The notes under the pieces: generated by a model | The model's input: only the letters and a program-made list of their open reading frames with translations | The model's database searches: none | Told to the model about the DNA's origin: nothing | DNA from: Caulobacter mirabilis | Lineage (GTDB): Bacteria; Pseudomonadota; Alphaproteobacteria; Caulobacterales; Caulobacteraceae | Assembly (NCBI RefSeq): GCF_002749615.1 | Contig: NZ_CP024201.1 | Location: forward strand, 930,001 to 994,000 | Reading direction: 5' to 3' | Length of the DNA stretch: 64,000 nt | Part shown: piece after piece, positions 1 to 9,184 of the stretch | Numbering within the stretch: the stretch's first letter is position 1 | How the letters are laid out: each line of letters starts with the position of its first letter | Position numbers and translations under genes: made by a program

Positions 1-1572
1 GAGATTGTTGGCCACGCCCGAGCCGACGCCGTTGCCGAACGGCGCCAGCGAGAAGAACACCTCGTGCGTCGTCGGCGGCCGGAAGGTGTGGGCGTAGGTC
101 GCGTAGAGCTCCAGGTCCTTGGTCGCCTGGAAGACGACGCCGACCTTGGGGAGCCATTTCCCGCCGTCGCGTCCGACCCACTTGTCGCCGCAGGGCGGAC
201 CGCCGACCGGACCGGGGCAATCGCCCGCGCCGGCGTTGTAGGGCGGCCGGTAGCCCTTCATCTTCCAGGCGTCGTAGCGCAGGCCGGCGATCAGGCTGTA
301 GCGGCCGAAGTCGAACTCGGCGTCCGAGAACAGGCTGGTCTTGTCCAGCTTGCCGGGGTGGTTGCCGCCGCGCATGGCCAGGGTCTGGAAGTCCTCGCGC
401 CCCCAGGAGACGCCGTAGGCCAGCCGGACGTCGACATCATCGCCGAGGGTCAGGGTCGAGCGGTTGGTCGCGTTCAGGCCGTAGCCCTTGTTGCGGGTTT
501 CCCGGCCGGCGTACGAGCCGCCCGTCCCGACATACTGCAGATGGGTGTCGTTGTAGTAGGCGCTGACGGCGAGGTTCAGCCAGTTTCCGCCCGGCGTGAA
601 ACGGTAGTCGGCCGTCCAGGTCTGGTTGTCGATCGCCCAGGTGTAGTTGGAATTGACGAACTGGTTCTCGTACAGGCGCACGCCGACCGAGAAATCGTGG
701 TCCTGGTTCGGCGACACCGTCACCTTGAGCAGGCCGCCCTGCGGTGAGTTCGAGGACTGGCGGCCGGGCTGGACGGGCTGGCCGCCGCCGGCCTTGTAGT
801 CCCCGGTCTCGGTGTAGGCGACGCCGGCGAAGACATCGATCCGGCCGTCCCCGCCCCACAGGCCGTCGAAGCGCGCGCCGCCGGAGATCGAGCCCGCGAC
901 GTCGGCGCCGTTGTCGCCGAGTTTGAGCCGCACCATCCCGCCGACGGTCTGGCCTTCGAGCAGGACGTCGTCGAGCGACAGGGTCCGGAAGTTGGCCGCG
1001 CCGGTCAGCGTCCCGCTGCCGTGGGCGCCCGCGACCGCGCCGCGGGTGACGTCGATCCCGGCCAGGAGCTCCGGCTGGATGTAGAGCAGGGACCCGCCGG
1101 AGGCCTCGTGGCCGGCGATGTTCTTGAAGGCCTGCGGAACGCCGTCGATCATGGCGTTGACCCGGCCGTAGCCGCTCATGCCGCGGATGTTGACCTCGAT
1201 GCCCGGTTGGCTGGAGGACTGGCGGGTCGACACGCCGGGCGTCGCGCGCAGGGCGGTCTGCGGATTGCCGGAGAACCGGGTCTGCAGTTCCTTGCCGTCG
1301 ATTGAGCTGATCGGGGCCGCGGTCTTGTAGGGCGTGTCGCCCGCGGCGCCGGGGGCGCCGGCTTCATCAGCGCCGGCTTCAACGCGCACGGGCCCGAGCG
1401 CGATCGTCCCGTCCGGTTGCGGAGCCGGCTTCGGCGTCGTCGCGCCGTCGACGGACTGCGCCAGGGCAGGACGAGCCAAGGCCAGCGGTCCGACCGCCGC
1501 CGTCGCCATCAAGACCGCGCCCAGCAGTCGGCGCTGCGCGCCGCCTGCGATGTTTCTCGTACTCTTGGTCAC
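1..1572 (-). CDS. TonB-dependent heme/iron receptor (N-terminal part, runs off window)
   Basis: Outer-membrane receptor that would import heme or an iron complex using TonB energy. The visible part has an N-terminal signal peptide ending near ALARPALAQS, a plug domain with IRGMSGYGRVNAMIDGVPQ and ELLAGIDVTRG, and the first beta-strands of the barrel. The plug wording resembles the hemoglobin/heme receptor group (HasR/TbpA-like), so heme is a reasonable substrate guess but not proven. I chose the GTG at 1572 because an AGGGGG ribosome site lies a few bases upstream and the signal peptide follows directly; there is no good ATG. A Fur box sits about 30 bp upstream, so iron repression is expected. 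The C-terminal barrel lies beyond base 1. Confidence 0.88.
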   Translation of the reverse strand, partial: MTKSTRNIAGGAQRRLLGAVLMATAAVGPLALARPALAQSVDGATTPKPAPQPDGTIALGPVRVEAGADEAGAPGAAGDTPYKTAAPISSIDGKELQTRFSGNPQTALRATPGVSTRQSSSQPGIEVNIRGMSGYGRVNAMIDGVPQAFKNIAGHEASGGSLLYIQPELLAGIDVTRGAVAGAHGSGTLTGAANFRTLSLDDVLLEGQTVGGMVRLKLGDNGADVAGSISGGARFDGLWGGDGRIDVFAGVAYTETGDYKAGGGQPVQPGRQSSNSPQGGLLKVTVSPNQDHDFSVGVRLYENQFVNSNYTWAIDNQTWTADYRFTPGGNWLNLAVSAYYNDTHLQYVGTGGSYAGRETRNKGYGLNATNRSTLTLGDDVDVRLAYGVSWGREDFQTLAMRGGNHPGKLDKTSLFSDAEFDFGRYSLIAGLRYDAWKMKGYRPPYNAGAGDCPGPVGGPPCGDKWVGRDGGKWLPKVGVVFQATKDLELYATYAHTFRPPTTHEVFFSLAPFGNGVGSGVANNL

Positions 1573-1602
1573 GTGACCCCCTGCAGCAAACTGAGGAGGC
1601 CC

Positions 1603-1629
1603 TGATAATGATTCTGAGAATCATTATCA
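1603..1629. promoter_or_regulatory. Fur box (ferric uptake regulator operator)
   Basis: A 13-1-13 perfect inverted repeat centred on 1616. Each half reads TGATAATGATTCT or its complement, containing the classical Fur hexamer arrays (GATAAT, ATGATT). It lies just upstream of the GTG of the TonB receptor and would cover its promoter. The glycosyltransferase on the other side ends at 1698 and transcribes toward it, so the receptor is the only obvious target. Confidence 0.92.
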
Positions 1630-1697
1630 ATACGATCGGGCGATCCAAGATCCGGGAGGGGTCTCACCGCCCCGGAACAGGGCCCATGGCGCTGGGA

Positions 1698-2576
1698 TCA
1701 GGCCTCGTCGACCGCGCCGGGCAGGCGCGAGCGGGACTGCAGCCACATCACGCCCATCAGGTCGCTGACCGAGGCCTTCAGCCGGCCGAAGTTGGTGTAC
1801 TTCGACACGCCGGTCTCGCGGTGGCGGTGGTTCACCGGCTCGAAGGCGATGTCGTACCCCTCGCGCCGCATCAGCGCCGGCAGATAGCGGTGGATGTGAT
1901 CGAAGTAGGGCAGGCGCAGGAAGGCGTCGCGGCGGAAGGCCTTCAGGCCGCAGCCGGTATCGGTCGCGCCGTCCTTCAGCAGCCAGTTGCGCACGCCGTT
2001 GCCGACCTTGGAGGCGTAGCGTTTGGCGGCGCTGTCCTGACGCTTCACGCGCTCGCCGCCGACCATGGCCAGCGTATCCGGCGCCGCCTTTAGCCGTTCG
2101 GCCAGGCGAGGGGCGTCGGCGGGATCGTTCTGGCCGTCGCCGTCCATGGTCACGATGATCGGCGCGCGGGCGGCGATGATGCCGGTGCGGATCGAGCGGC
2201 TCTGGCCCGAGTTCTTGTGGTGCGACAGCACCCGCAGCTGCGGAATTTCGGCCTTCAGGTCGGTCAGGCGCTTGAGCGTGTCGTCGCGGCTGGCGTCGTT
2301 GACGAACACCATCTCGTAGTTTCGGTCGCCGAAGGCGCCGGCGATCTCGCGCGCCAGGGCGGGGGCGGCGCCGCCCTCGTCGAACACCGGCACGACGACT
2401 GAGAAATCCGGCGTCGTCGAGGAAGGAGCGGCGGGCTTCGGTTCAGCCTTCGCCGCCGCCTTCGGGGCGGCTTTCGAGGCAGCCTTCGGCGCGCTCGCGG
2501 CGGTGGGCTTGGCCGTGGCCTGGGCGGCGGTCTTCTTGGCGGCGGCCTTGCGCGGCGCCGGGGTCTTGTCGGTCAT
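1698..2576 (-). CDS. GT2 family glycosyltransferase, dolichol-phosphate-mannose-synthase-like, with Lys/Ala/Pro tail
   Basis: Predicted to move a sugar from a nucleotide donor to polyprenyl phosphate at the inner face of the membrane. Residues 1-55 are almost only Ala, Lys and Pro, like a histone H1 tail. Residues about 57-290 form a GT-A domain: FSVVVPVFDEG at the start, VNDASRDDT, and the metal-binding DGDGQND motif (DxD). There is no C-terminal membrane segment, as in DPM1/ArnC-like soluble forms. The start at 2576 is 54 bp from the divergent GT39 gene. The two could supply and use one lipid-linked sugar, for instance for lipid A or surface glycan decoration; that link is inferred from position and family only. 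Confidence 0.85.
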   Translation of the reverse strand: MTDKTPAPRKAAAKKTAAQATAKPTAASAPKAASKAAPKAAAKAEPKPAAPSSTTPDFSVVVPVFDEGGAAPALAREIAGAFGDRNYEMVFVNDASRDDTLKRLTDLKAEIPQLRVLSHHKNSGQSRSIRTGIIAARAPIIVTMDGDGQNDPADAPRLAERLKAAPDTLAMVGGERVKRQDSAAKRYASKVGNGVRNWLLKDGATDTGCGLKAFRRDAFLRLPYFDHIHRYLPALMRREGYDIAFEPVNHRHRETGVSKYTNFGRLKASVSDLMGVMWLQSRSRLPGAVDEA

Positions 2577-2630
2577 GCCCTCTCATAGCTGAAAAGCGTC
2601 GCCACGTAAGGATGTGCTATCAGGTGCGAC

Positions 2631-4346
2631 ATGACGCTCGAATCCCGACTGGACGCCTGGAGCCGCGGTTGGCGCGGACCGTTGCTGGCGGCGCTGATCG
2701 CCCTGGTCGCCGGATTGCCCGGCGTCTTCGCCGTGCCGCCGCTGGACCGCGACGAGTCGCGCTTCGCCCAGGCCACGGCCCAGATGCTGGAGACGGGCGA
2801 CTACGTCTCGATCAACTACCAGGACCAGCCCCGCGCCAAGAAGCCGGTCGGCATCCACTGGCTGCAGGCCGCGGTGGTGAGCACGGTGTCGGACGTCGCC
2901 GATCGCGACATCTGGCCCTACCGTATTCCCTCGCTGCTCGGCGCGATGCTGGCGGCGGCGGCCTGCGCCTGGGGCGCGGCGGCGCTGTTCGGCCCGCGCG
3001 TCGGCCTGCTGGCCGGCGGGATGATGGGGGCGAGTTTCCTGCTGTCCACCGAGGCGTTCATCGCCAAGACGGACGCGGTTCTGGCCGGGACGACGACCCT
3101 GGCGCTGGCCGCCTTGGCGCGGATCTACCTCGCCGGCCGTGACGGCGGCGCGCCGGCGACCTGGCGGACCAAGCTGCTGTTCTGGCTGGGCGTCGCGGTG
3201 GCGGCGCTGGTGAAGGGACCGATCGGGCCGCTGGTTGCGGTGCTGACCATCCTGGCGCTGTGGGCCTGGGACCGCCGCATCGGCTGGGTGAAGTCGCTGG
3301 GCTGGAGCTGGGGGCCGCTGCTGGTCCTGGCCATCGTCGGCCCCTGGGCCTGGGCGATCACCGTGGCCAGCGACGGCGCCTTCTGGGGCGCGGCGATCGG
3401 CGGCGACCTGACGCCCAAGCTGGCCGGCGGCCACGAGCGTCATGGCGGCGTCTTCGGCTACCACCTGCTGCTGGCGCCGATGCTGACCTTCCCCTCCAGC
3501 CTGCTGATTCCGGCCGGTCTGGTCCTGGCCTGGAAGAACCGGGCGGAGGCCGGCGTGCGTTTCGCCGTCTGCTGGCTGGTTCCGACCTGGCTGATGTTCG
3601 AGCTGCTGCCGACCAAGCTGGTCCACTACACCCTGCCGGCGCACGGTGCGCTGTTTTGGCTGATGGCCGCCTCGCTGCGCGAGCCGCTGGGGCGGATCAG
3701 CCGGATCGTCGGGGTCATCCTGCTGGCCTTCGCGAGCCTGGTCTTCGCGGCCATCAGCATCGCCGCCCTGGCGCAGTACGGCGACGGAGCCGATGTGATC
3801 TGGGCGACGATCAGCGCCGGGCTGTTCATCATCACCGCGATCGTCGGCGGGGTGCTGATCTTCCGCAAGGCCGCGGGCACGGCCCTCGTCGTCGCCGGCG
3901 CGGTCGGCGTCCTGGCTCACGCCGTGTTCTTCGGGCAGCTCGCGCCGCGCCTGGAGCCGCTGTGGCTGTCCGAGCGGGTTTCCCTGGCCCTGGTCAGCAG
4001 CAACCTGGCCCCGCGCGAGGGCGTCGTGCCGGGACCGGTGGAGATCGCCGGCTACGCCGAGCCCAGCCTGGTCTTCGCCCTGGGCACCAAGACCGGCCTC
4101 GGCGGTCCGGCGGAGGCCGTCACCGCGATCGCCGAGGGGCGTCCGGCCGTGGTCGAGGCGCGCGAGGCCGCCGCGTTCCTGACGGCGATGAAGGCGGCCG
4201 GCCTGACGCCGCGCCCCGTCAAAACCGTCAAGGGAATTGACTATTCCAATGGCGACGACATGGCTCTGACCCTATATCGAGGGGAGCCCCAGCGGCCGGT
4301 CCAGCCGGCCCCGCTGGTGGTCGCGCCCGCACCGGAGACTGAGTGA
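2631..4346 (+). CDS. ArnT-like GT39 membrane glycosyltransferase
   Basis: Integral membrane glycosyltransferase of the PMT/ArnT family (GT39), which transfers a sugar from a polyprenyl-phosphate donor on the periplasmic side. The 571-residue protein starts with a first membrane helix (LLAALIALVAGLPGVFAV) followed by PPLDRDESRFAQATAQML. This carries the DRDE-type acidic pair of the first periplasmic loop that binds donor and metal. At least ten further hydrophobic segments follow, then a soluble C-terminal domain (about 450-571) ending in a Pro/Ala-rich tail. The length and loop motif match ArnT (about 550 residues). Its stop is 1 bp from the HMG-CoA lyase start, so the two are cotranscribed; the functional link between them is unclear. 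Confidence 0.85.
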   Translation: MTLESRLDAWSRGWRGPLLAALIALVAGLPGVFAVPPLDRDESRFAQATAQMLETGDYVSINYQDQPRAKKPVGIHWLQAAVVSTVSDVADRDIWPYRIPSLLGAMLAAAACAWGAAALFGPRVGLLAGGMMGASFLLSTEAFIAKTDAVLAGTTTLALAALARIYLAGRDGGAPATWRTKLLFWLGVAVAALVKGPIGPLVAVLTILALWAWDRRIGWVKSLGWSWGPLLVLAIVGPWAWAITVASDGAFWGAAIGGDLTPKLAGGHERHGGVFGYHLLLAPMLTFPSSLLIPAGLVLAWKNRAEAGVRFAVCWLVPTWLMFELLPTKLVHYTLPAHGALFWLMAASLREPLGRISRIVGVILLAFASLVFAAISIAALAQYGDGADVIWATISAGLFIITAIVGGVLIFRKAAGTALVVAGAVGVLAHAVFFGQLAPRLEPLWLSERVSLALVSSNLAPREGVVPGPVEIAGYAEPSLVFALGTKTGLGGPAEAVTAIAEGRPAVVEAREAAAFLTAMKAAGLTPRPVKTVKGIDYSNGDDMALTLYRGEPQRPVQPAPLVVAPAPETE

Positions 4347-4347
4347 C

Positions 4348-5256
4348 ATGAGCCGCTTCATCGAGATCGTCGAGGTCGGCGCCCGCGACGGGCTGCAGAA
4401 CGAGAAGGTCGTGCTGGAGCCGGCCGACAAGATCGAGCTGGTCCGCCGCCTGGACGCCTGCGGCGCCCGTCGCCAGGAGGTGGTCTCCTTCGTCAATCCC
4501 AAGCGCGTGCCCCAGATGGCCGGCGCCGAGGAGATGATCGCCGAGCTGGCCGGGGCTCCTGGTCGGTCGCGCATCGGCCTGGTGCTGAACGAGCGCGGCT
4601 GGGACCGCGCCGTGGCCGGCCAGTGCGACGAGGCCAACGTCGTGGTCTGCGCCACCGACGGCTTCGGCATCCGCAATCAGGGCGCTTCGTCGGCCGAGCA
4701 GATCGCGACCCTGGCCGCCATCGCCGCCAAGCGCCAGGCCGAAGGCGGCCCGCCGATCAGCCTGACCATCTCGGTGGCCTTCGGCTGTCCGTTCGACGGC
4801 GAGGTCTCCGAGGACCAGGTCGTGGCCATCGCCCAGGAGGGCGCGGCCCTGGGCCTGGCCGAGATCGCCCTGGCCGACACCATCGGCGTCGCCGATCCCT
4901 GGACCGTCCGCAAGCGCGTCGAGGCGGTCCGGAAGGTCATCGGCGACATCCCGCTGCGCATGCATTTCCACGACACCCGCAACACCGGCATCGCCAATGC
5001 CTACGCCTCGGTGGAAGCCGGCGTCCGCATCCTGGACGCCTCGGTCGGCGGTCTGGGCGGCTGCCCCTTCGCCCCGGCGGCGACGGGCAACATCGGCACC
5101 GAGGATCTGGTCTACATGCTGGAGCGCGCCGGCTTCGAGACGGGTCTTGACCTCGGCAAGCTGATCGAGACCGCCCACTGGATCGGCGGCAAGATCGACA
5201 AGGCCCCGGTCTCGGGCCTCAGCAAGGCGGGGCCGTTCCCGAAGCCGGCGGAGTAG
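4348..5256 (+). CDS. mvaB: Hydroxymethylglutaryl-CoA lyase
   Basis: Cleaves HMG-CoA to acetyl-CoA and acetoacetate, the last step of leucine breakdown. The 302-residue HMGL-like TIM barrel begins with the family signature VEVGARDGLQNEK (residues about 8-20). It contains MHFHDTRNTGIANAYAS (metal-binding HxH region) and ends with GGLGGCPFAPAATGN, which carries the catalytic cysteine loop, then TEDLVYML. All diagnostic motifs of the family are present. The ATG follows the GT39 stop by one base. A repeat element starts a few bases after the stop. Other leucine-pathway genes are not next to it. Confidence 0.93.
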   Translation: MSRFIEIVEVGARDGLQNEKVVLEPADKIELVRRLDACGARRQEVVSFVNPKRVPQMAGAEEMIAELAGAPGRSRIGLVLNERGWDRAVAGQCDEANVVVCATDGFGIRNQGASSAEQIATLAAIAAKRQAEGGPPISLTISVAFGCPFDGEVSEDQVVAIAQEGAALGLAEIALADTIGVADPWTVRKRVEAVRKVIGDIPLRMHFHDTRNTGIANAYASVEAGVRILDASVGGLGGCPFAPAATGNIGTEDLVYMLERAGFETGLDLGKLIETAHWIGGKIDKAPVSGLSKAGPFPKPAE

Positions 5257-5260
5257 GCGC

Positions 5261-5395
5261 ATTGCGTCCTTCGAGCCCCGGATCAAGTCCGGGGTCGCCT
5301 GAGGGCTCGCTCCTCAGGATGACGGATTCAGCAAGCCAACCCCATTCGTCATGGTGAGGAGCGGACCCTCAGGTCCGCGTCTCGAACCACGCAAG
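5261..5395 (+). repeat. Intergenic palindromic repeat R1, copy A
   Basis: About 135 bp. It begins TTGCGTCCTTCGAGCCCCGG, contains the small hairpin CCCCGGATCAAGTCCGGGG, continues with CTCCTCAGGATGACG and ATTCGTCATGGTGAGGAGCG, and ends CGTCTCGAACCACGCAA. The same modules recur at 27253, 43323 (opposite orientation) and 45477. It lies between the convergent ends of mvaB and the small gene at 5408, where it could also act as a bidirectional terminator. Confidence 0.85.
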
Positions 5396-5407
5396 GTCGC
5401 TCGGCAG

Positions 5408-5701
5408 CTAATACGGATCCGCTGCTTCCAGGACTTCCTGGCCCATCAGGACGCAGCCTTCCATCTGGGCGTAGAGGAAGCGCATCCGATACTGGCCCTT
5501 GTAGATGTAGCCCCAGACCTCGAGCACATCGAACTTCCCCTTGCCGCGCAGCGACTTCACCGGCGGCAGGACCTTCACCGGGCCGCTGACCTGCAACTCG
5601 TGGTCGGTCTCGCCGAAGTGGAAGGCCAGCAGGGCCTTGCCCCTCTGAATCGCGTCGGCGGCGCAGGCGTGAACGGCGGGCGGCGGCGGGGCCTGGTCCA
5701 T
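5408..5701 (-). CDS. Small conserved-looking hypothetical protein (97 aa)
   Basis: I do not recognise the family. The 97-residue protein has a Pro-rich start, then a compact mixed domain with HFGETDHELQVSGPVKVLPP, a basic stretch SLRGKGKFDV, an aromatic stretch WGYIYKGQYRMRFLYAQ, and a short acidic end. There is no signal peptide or membrane helix, so it should be cytoplasmic. It starts 26 bp after the smc stop on the same strand, so it is probably the last gene of the dciA-dsbA-smc run. Coding potential is supported by normal composition and by its fit in an otherwise empty gap. The function is unknown. Confidence 0.65.
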   Translation of the reverse strand: MDQAPPPPAVHACAADAIQRGKALLAFHFGETDHELQVSGPVKVLPPVKSLRGKGKFDVLEVWGYIYKGQYRMRFLYAQMEGCVLMGQEVLEAADPY

Positions 5702-5727
5702 GGTCGTCTCCGAGGCGAAAGGGTCGG

Positions 5728-8700
5728 TCAGGCCACCAGCTGTTCGGCCTGGCGCAGGTCGACCGACACCAGCTGGCTGACGCCGCGCTCGGCCATGGTC
5801 ACGCCGAACAGGCGGTCCATCCGGCTCATGGTGACGGGGTTGTGGGTGATGGCGATGAAGCGGGTCTGGGTGCGCTTGCGCATCTCGTCCAGCATCGAGC
5901 AGTAGCGGTCGACGTTGGCGTCATCGAGCGGTGCGTCGACTTCGTCCAGCACGCAGATCGGCGCCGGGTTGGCCAGGAAGACGCCGAAGATCAGCGCCGA
6001 GGCGGTCAAGGCCTGCTCGCCGCCCGACATCAGGCTCATGGTCGACAGCCGCTTGCCCGGCGGGCAGGCGAAGATCTCCAGCCCGGCCTCCAGCGGGTCG
6101 TCGGACTCGATCAGCCGCAGCTCCGCCTGGCCGCCCCCGAACAGCGCCTGGAAGAGGGTCTGGAAGTGGCCGTTGATGATGTCGAAGGCCGCCAGCAGGC
6201 GCTCGCGGCCTTCGGCGTTCAGCTCCTCGATCCCCTCGCGCAGCTTGGCGATGGCGCTGGTCAGGTCGACGCGTTCCGACCGCATGGTCTGGAGGCGGTC
6301 GGTCTGTTCGGTGGTCTCCTCTTCCGCGCGGAGGTTGACCAGGCCGATGGCGTCGCGCTCGCGCTCCAGATTGAACAGGTGCGCCTCGACGCCGCCGGCG
6401 GAGGCCGGGATGGCGTAGGCCTCGTCCTGCAGCGAGCGGCCCAGCTCCTCGGGCTCCATCTTGGCGCTGTCGCGGATGTTGCCGGCGATCTCGCCGAAGC
6501 GTTCGCGGGCGGCGTCCAGCCGGGCGGTCAGGCCGGCCCGGTGTTCGCGGGCGGCGGCGGCGGCGGTCTCGGCGGCGCGGGCCGTGCGATCGGCTTCGAG
6601 ACGGGCCGTCTCGGCCTGCTGCAGGGCGTCGGTCGATTTGGCGCGCCGGGCCTCGGCCAGGGCGTACTCGTCGAGCAGCTTGGCGGTGCGTTCGGCCAGC
6701 ACAGCCGGGGCGTCGCGGGCGGCCAGCATCCCCTTGTCAGCGGCGGCCTTGCCTTCGGCCAGGCCTTCGATCCGCTTCTTGGCGGCGTTCGAGCGGCGGC
6801 TCCAGTCGTCGCGGTCGCGGCGCAGGCCCTCGACCCGGCGCATGCGGCCGTCGCGCTCGCGGGTCTCGATGTCGACCGCGGCGCGCGCCGCGGCGGCGGC
6901 CTCGCGGGCCTCGCCGGCGGCGACGCGGGCCTTGTCCAGCATCGGCGACAGGTTCTCGCCCGAGCCGTCCTCGCTGGCGTCGGCGCGGGCGGCGTTCAGG
7001 GCGGTTTCGGCCTCCGCCCGCTCGGCCTCGAAGCGGGCGATGGTCTCGTCCAGCGACTGGGCGCGGGCCTCGCGGCGGGCGGCCTCGTGCGCCAGCCGTT
7101 CGACGGCCTCGCGGGCGGACTGCAGCGCGCGCTCGGCCTCCTGCGGCGCGCGGCGGCGATCCTTCAGCGCCTCCTCGGCGGCGCGGAACCGGACCTGGGC
7201 GTCCTTCAGCGCGGTCGTCGCGGCGTCCGCCTCCGGCGTCAGGCCTTCGATCTCGGCCTCGGCCTCGGCCAGACGGTTGCGCTGCTCCAGCCGGATCGCG
7301 GCGGGCTTGGGCGCTTCGGCGCGGGCGGTGAAGCCGTCCCAGCGCCACAGATCGCCCTCACGGGACACCAGACGCGCGCCGGCGGGCAACAGCTTCTGAA
7401 GCCGCTCGCCATCCTTGCGGTCGACCAGGGCGGTGAAGGCGAGGCGGGCGGCCAGGGCCGGCGGCGCCTTGATCAACGGGCCGAGCGGGGTCGCGCCTTC
7501 CGGCCATTTCGGCGTCTCGGCGTCGCGGCCGCCCCAGTAGGCGGGGGCCTTGGCGTCGAGCGCGGCTTCCAGGTCGTCGCCCAGGGCTGCGGCCAGAGCG
7601 GTCTCATAGCCCTTGTCCGGCTTCACCGCGTCCAGCGCGGGGGCGAAGCCGCTCTTGGCGCGGGGCGCGGACAGCTGCGCCAGGCCGCGGGCCTCGGTCT
7701 TCAGCCGGCCCAGACGATCCTCGATCTGGCGGGCGGCGTCGCGGGCGGCGCCTTCGGCGCGGGCGGCCTCGGTGCGTTCGGTCTCGGCCGTCTCAAGAGC
7801 CGCACGAGCCTCGGTCAGCACGCCCTGGGCGGCCTCAAGCTTCTGTTGGGCGGCCGCGGCCTGCGGATCGACGGTCGGACCGATGGCGGCGCGATCGGCC
7901 TTGGCCATGTCCAGGGCGCGGACGGTGCGGGCCAGCCGCCCCTCGGCGTCGGCCACCCGGGCCTGGGCGGCGCGCCGACGGGCCTCGTCGGCGGCGACGC
8001 CGGCGGCCAGGGTCTCGACCTCGCGGTCGGCCGCCGCGCGGGCCTCTTCGGCCTGTTTCAGCGCCTCCTGCAGTTCGGGCAGACGGGAGGGCGCCGACTT
8101 CACCTCCGCCTCGACGATCTCCAGCTCCTCGGCCAGACGGGCCAGGGCGACGCCGGCGTCCTCGACGATCTGGAGCTCACGAGCAGTGTCCGCCTCGATC
8201 CGCGCCAGCTCGGCGGTCAGGCGTTCGACCTCGGCGGCGGCGCTCTGGTGTTCGCGCTCGAGGCGGTCCTTCTCGATCTCCAGCTTGTTGAGGACGGCGG
8301 CGGCCACCGTTTCCTCGTCGCGGAGCGGCTTGATCGCCTCCTCGGCCTTCAACGCGGCGGTCTGGGCGGCGGCGGCCTCGCGGGCGGTGTTCTCGACCTG
8401 CCGGCCGCTCTCGGTGTTCTCCGTCTCCACCCGCATCAGGGTGTCACGGGCCTCCGTCCAGCGGGCGAACAGCACGGCGCCCTGCACGGCGCGGATCTCG
8501 GCCGACAGGCGCTTGTACTTCTCCGCCGCCCGGGCTTCCCGGCGCAGCCGATTCAGGGTCGAGTCCAGTTCGCGGATGATGTCGTCGAGGCGGTTGAGGT
8601 TGGTCTCCGCCGCCCGCAGCCGCAGCTCCGCCTCATGCCGCCGGGTATGCAGGCCGGAGACGCCGCCGGCCTCCTCCAGGATGCGGCGGCGGTTCTGCGG

Positions 8701-9168
8701 CTTGGCGGCGATCAGCTCGCTGATCTGGCCCTGACGGACCAGGGCAGGGGAGTTGGCGCCCGTCGAGGCGTCCGCGAACAGCAGCTGGACGTCCCGCGCC
8801 CGCACCTCGCGGCCGTTGACCTTGTAGGTCGAGCCCTCGCCGCGATCGATGCGGCGGACCACCTCGATCGTGGCGTGATGGTTGAACTGCGCCGGCGCGG
8901 TGTGGTCGCTGTTGTCGATGGTCAGCGTGACCTCGGCGTGGTTCCGCTGAGGCCGCGAGCCGGCGCCGTTGAAGATTACGTCGTCCATGCCGCCGGCCCG
9001 CATAGCCTTGGCGGAATTGGCGCCCATCACCCAGCGCAGAGCTTCCAGAAGGTTCGACTTGCCGCAGCCGTTCGGCCCCACGATGCCCGTGAGTCCGGGC
9101 TCGATCCGGAATTCGGTCGGATCGACGAAGGACTTGAACCCGGAAAGGCGAAGCCTCTGGAAGTGCAC
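5728..9168 (-). CDS. smc: Chromosome partition protein SMC
   Basis: ATPase of the condensin complex that compacts and resolves the chromosome with ScpA/ScpB. It has 1146 residues. The N-terminal head has Walker [10 protein letters not shown] (31-39). Two long coiled-coil arms are rich in Ala, Glu and Arg. The central hinge lies at roughly 500-620 (around [19 protein letters not shown]) and is reduced compared with Bacillus SMC, as is usual in alphaproteobacteria. The C-terminal head has the ABC signature [11 protein letters not shown] and Walker [13 protein letters not shown]. The start is a GTG at 9168, fixed by [17 protein letters not shown], the normal SMC N-terminus. It lies 16 bp after the DsbA-like gene, suggesting one transcript. 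scpAB are not in the window. Confidence 0.97.
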   Translation of the reverse strand: MHFQRLRLSGFKSFVDPTEFRIEPGLTGIVGPNGCGKSNLLEALRWVMGANSAKAMRAGGMDDVIFNGAGSRPQRNHAEVTLTIDNSDHTAPAQFNHHATIEVVRRIDRGEGSTYKVNGREVRARDVQLLFADASTGANSPALVRQGQISELIAAKPQNRRRILEEAGGVSGLHTRRHEAELRLRAAETNLNRLDDIIRELDSTLNRLRREARAAEKYKRLSAEIRAVQGAVLFARWTEARDTLMRVETENTESGRQVENTAREAAAAQTAALKAEEAIKPLRDEETVAAAVLNKLEIEKDRLEREHQSAAAEVERLTAELARIEADTARELQIVEDAGVALARLAEELEIVEAEVKSAPSRLPELQEALKQAEEARAAADREVETLAAGVAADEARRRAAQARVADAEGRLARTVRALDMAKADRAAIGPTVDPQAAAAQQKLEAAQGVLTEARAALETAETERTEAARAEGAARDAARQIEDRLGRLKTEARGLAQLSAPRAKSGFAPALDAVKPDKGYETALAAALGDDLEAALDAKAPAYWGGRDAETPKWPEGATPLGPLIKAPPALAARLAFTALVDRKDGERLQKLLPAGARLVSREGDLWRWDGFTARAEAPKPAAIRLEQRNRLAEAEAEIEGLTPEADAATTALKDAQVRFRAAEEALKDRRRAPQEAERALQSAREAVERLAHEAARREARAQSLDETIARFEAERAEAETALNAARADASEDGSGENLSPMLDKARVAAGEAREAAAAARAAVDIETRERDGRMRRVEGLRRDRDDWSRRSNAAKKRIEGLAEGKAAADKGMLAARDAPAVLAERTAKLLDEYALAEARRAKSTDALQQAETARLEADRTARAAETAAAAAREHRAGLTARLDAARERFGEIAGNIRDSAKMEPEELGRSLQDEAYAIPASAGGVEAHLFNLERERDAIGLVNLRAEEETTEQTDRLQTMRSERVDLTSAIAKLREGIEELNAEGRERLLAAFDIINGHFQTLFQALFGGGQAELRLIESDDPLEAGLEIFACPPGKRLSTMSLMSGGEQALTASALIFGVFLANPAPICVLDEVDAPLDDANVDRYCSMLDEMRKRTQTRFIAITHNPVTMSRMDRLFGVTMAERGVSQLVSVDLRQAEQLVA

Positions 9169-9184
9169 GGGTCGGGGTCGGCTC

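Noticed and set aside
2583-3920. Minus-strand frame of 445 codons across the GT39 gene
   Set aside because: Very rich in Gln, Arg, Gly and Asp, a typical shadow of a GC-rich membrane protein gene on the other strand.
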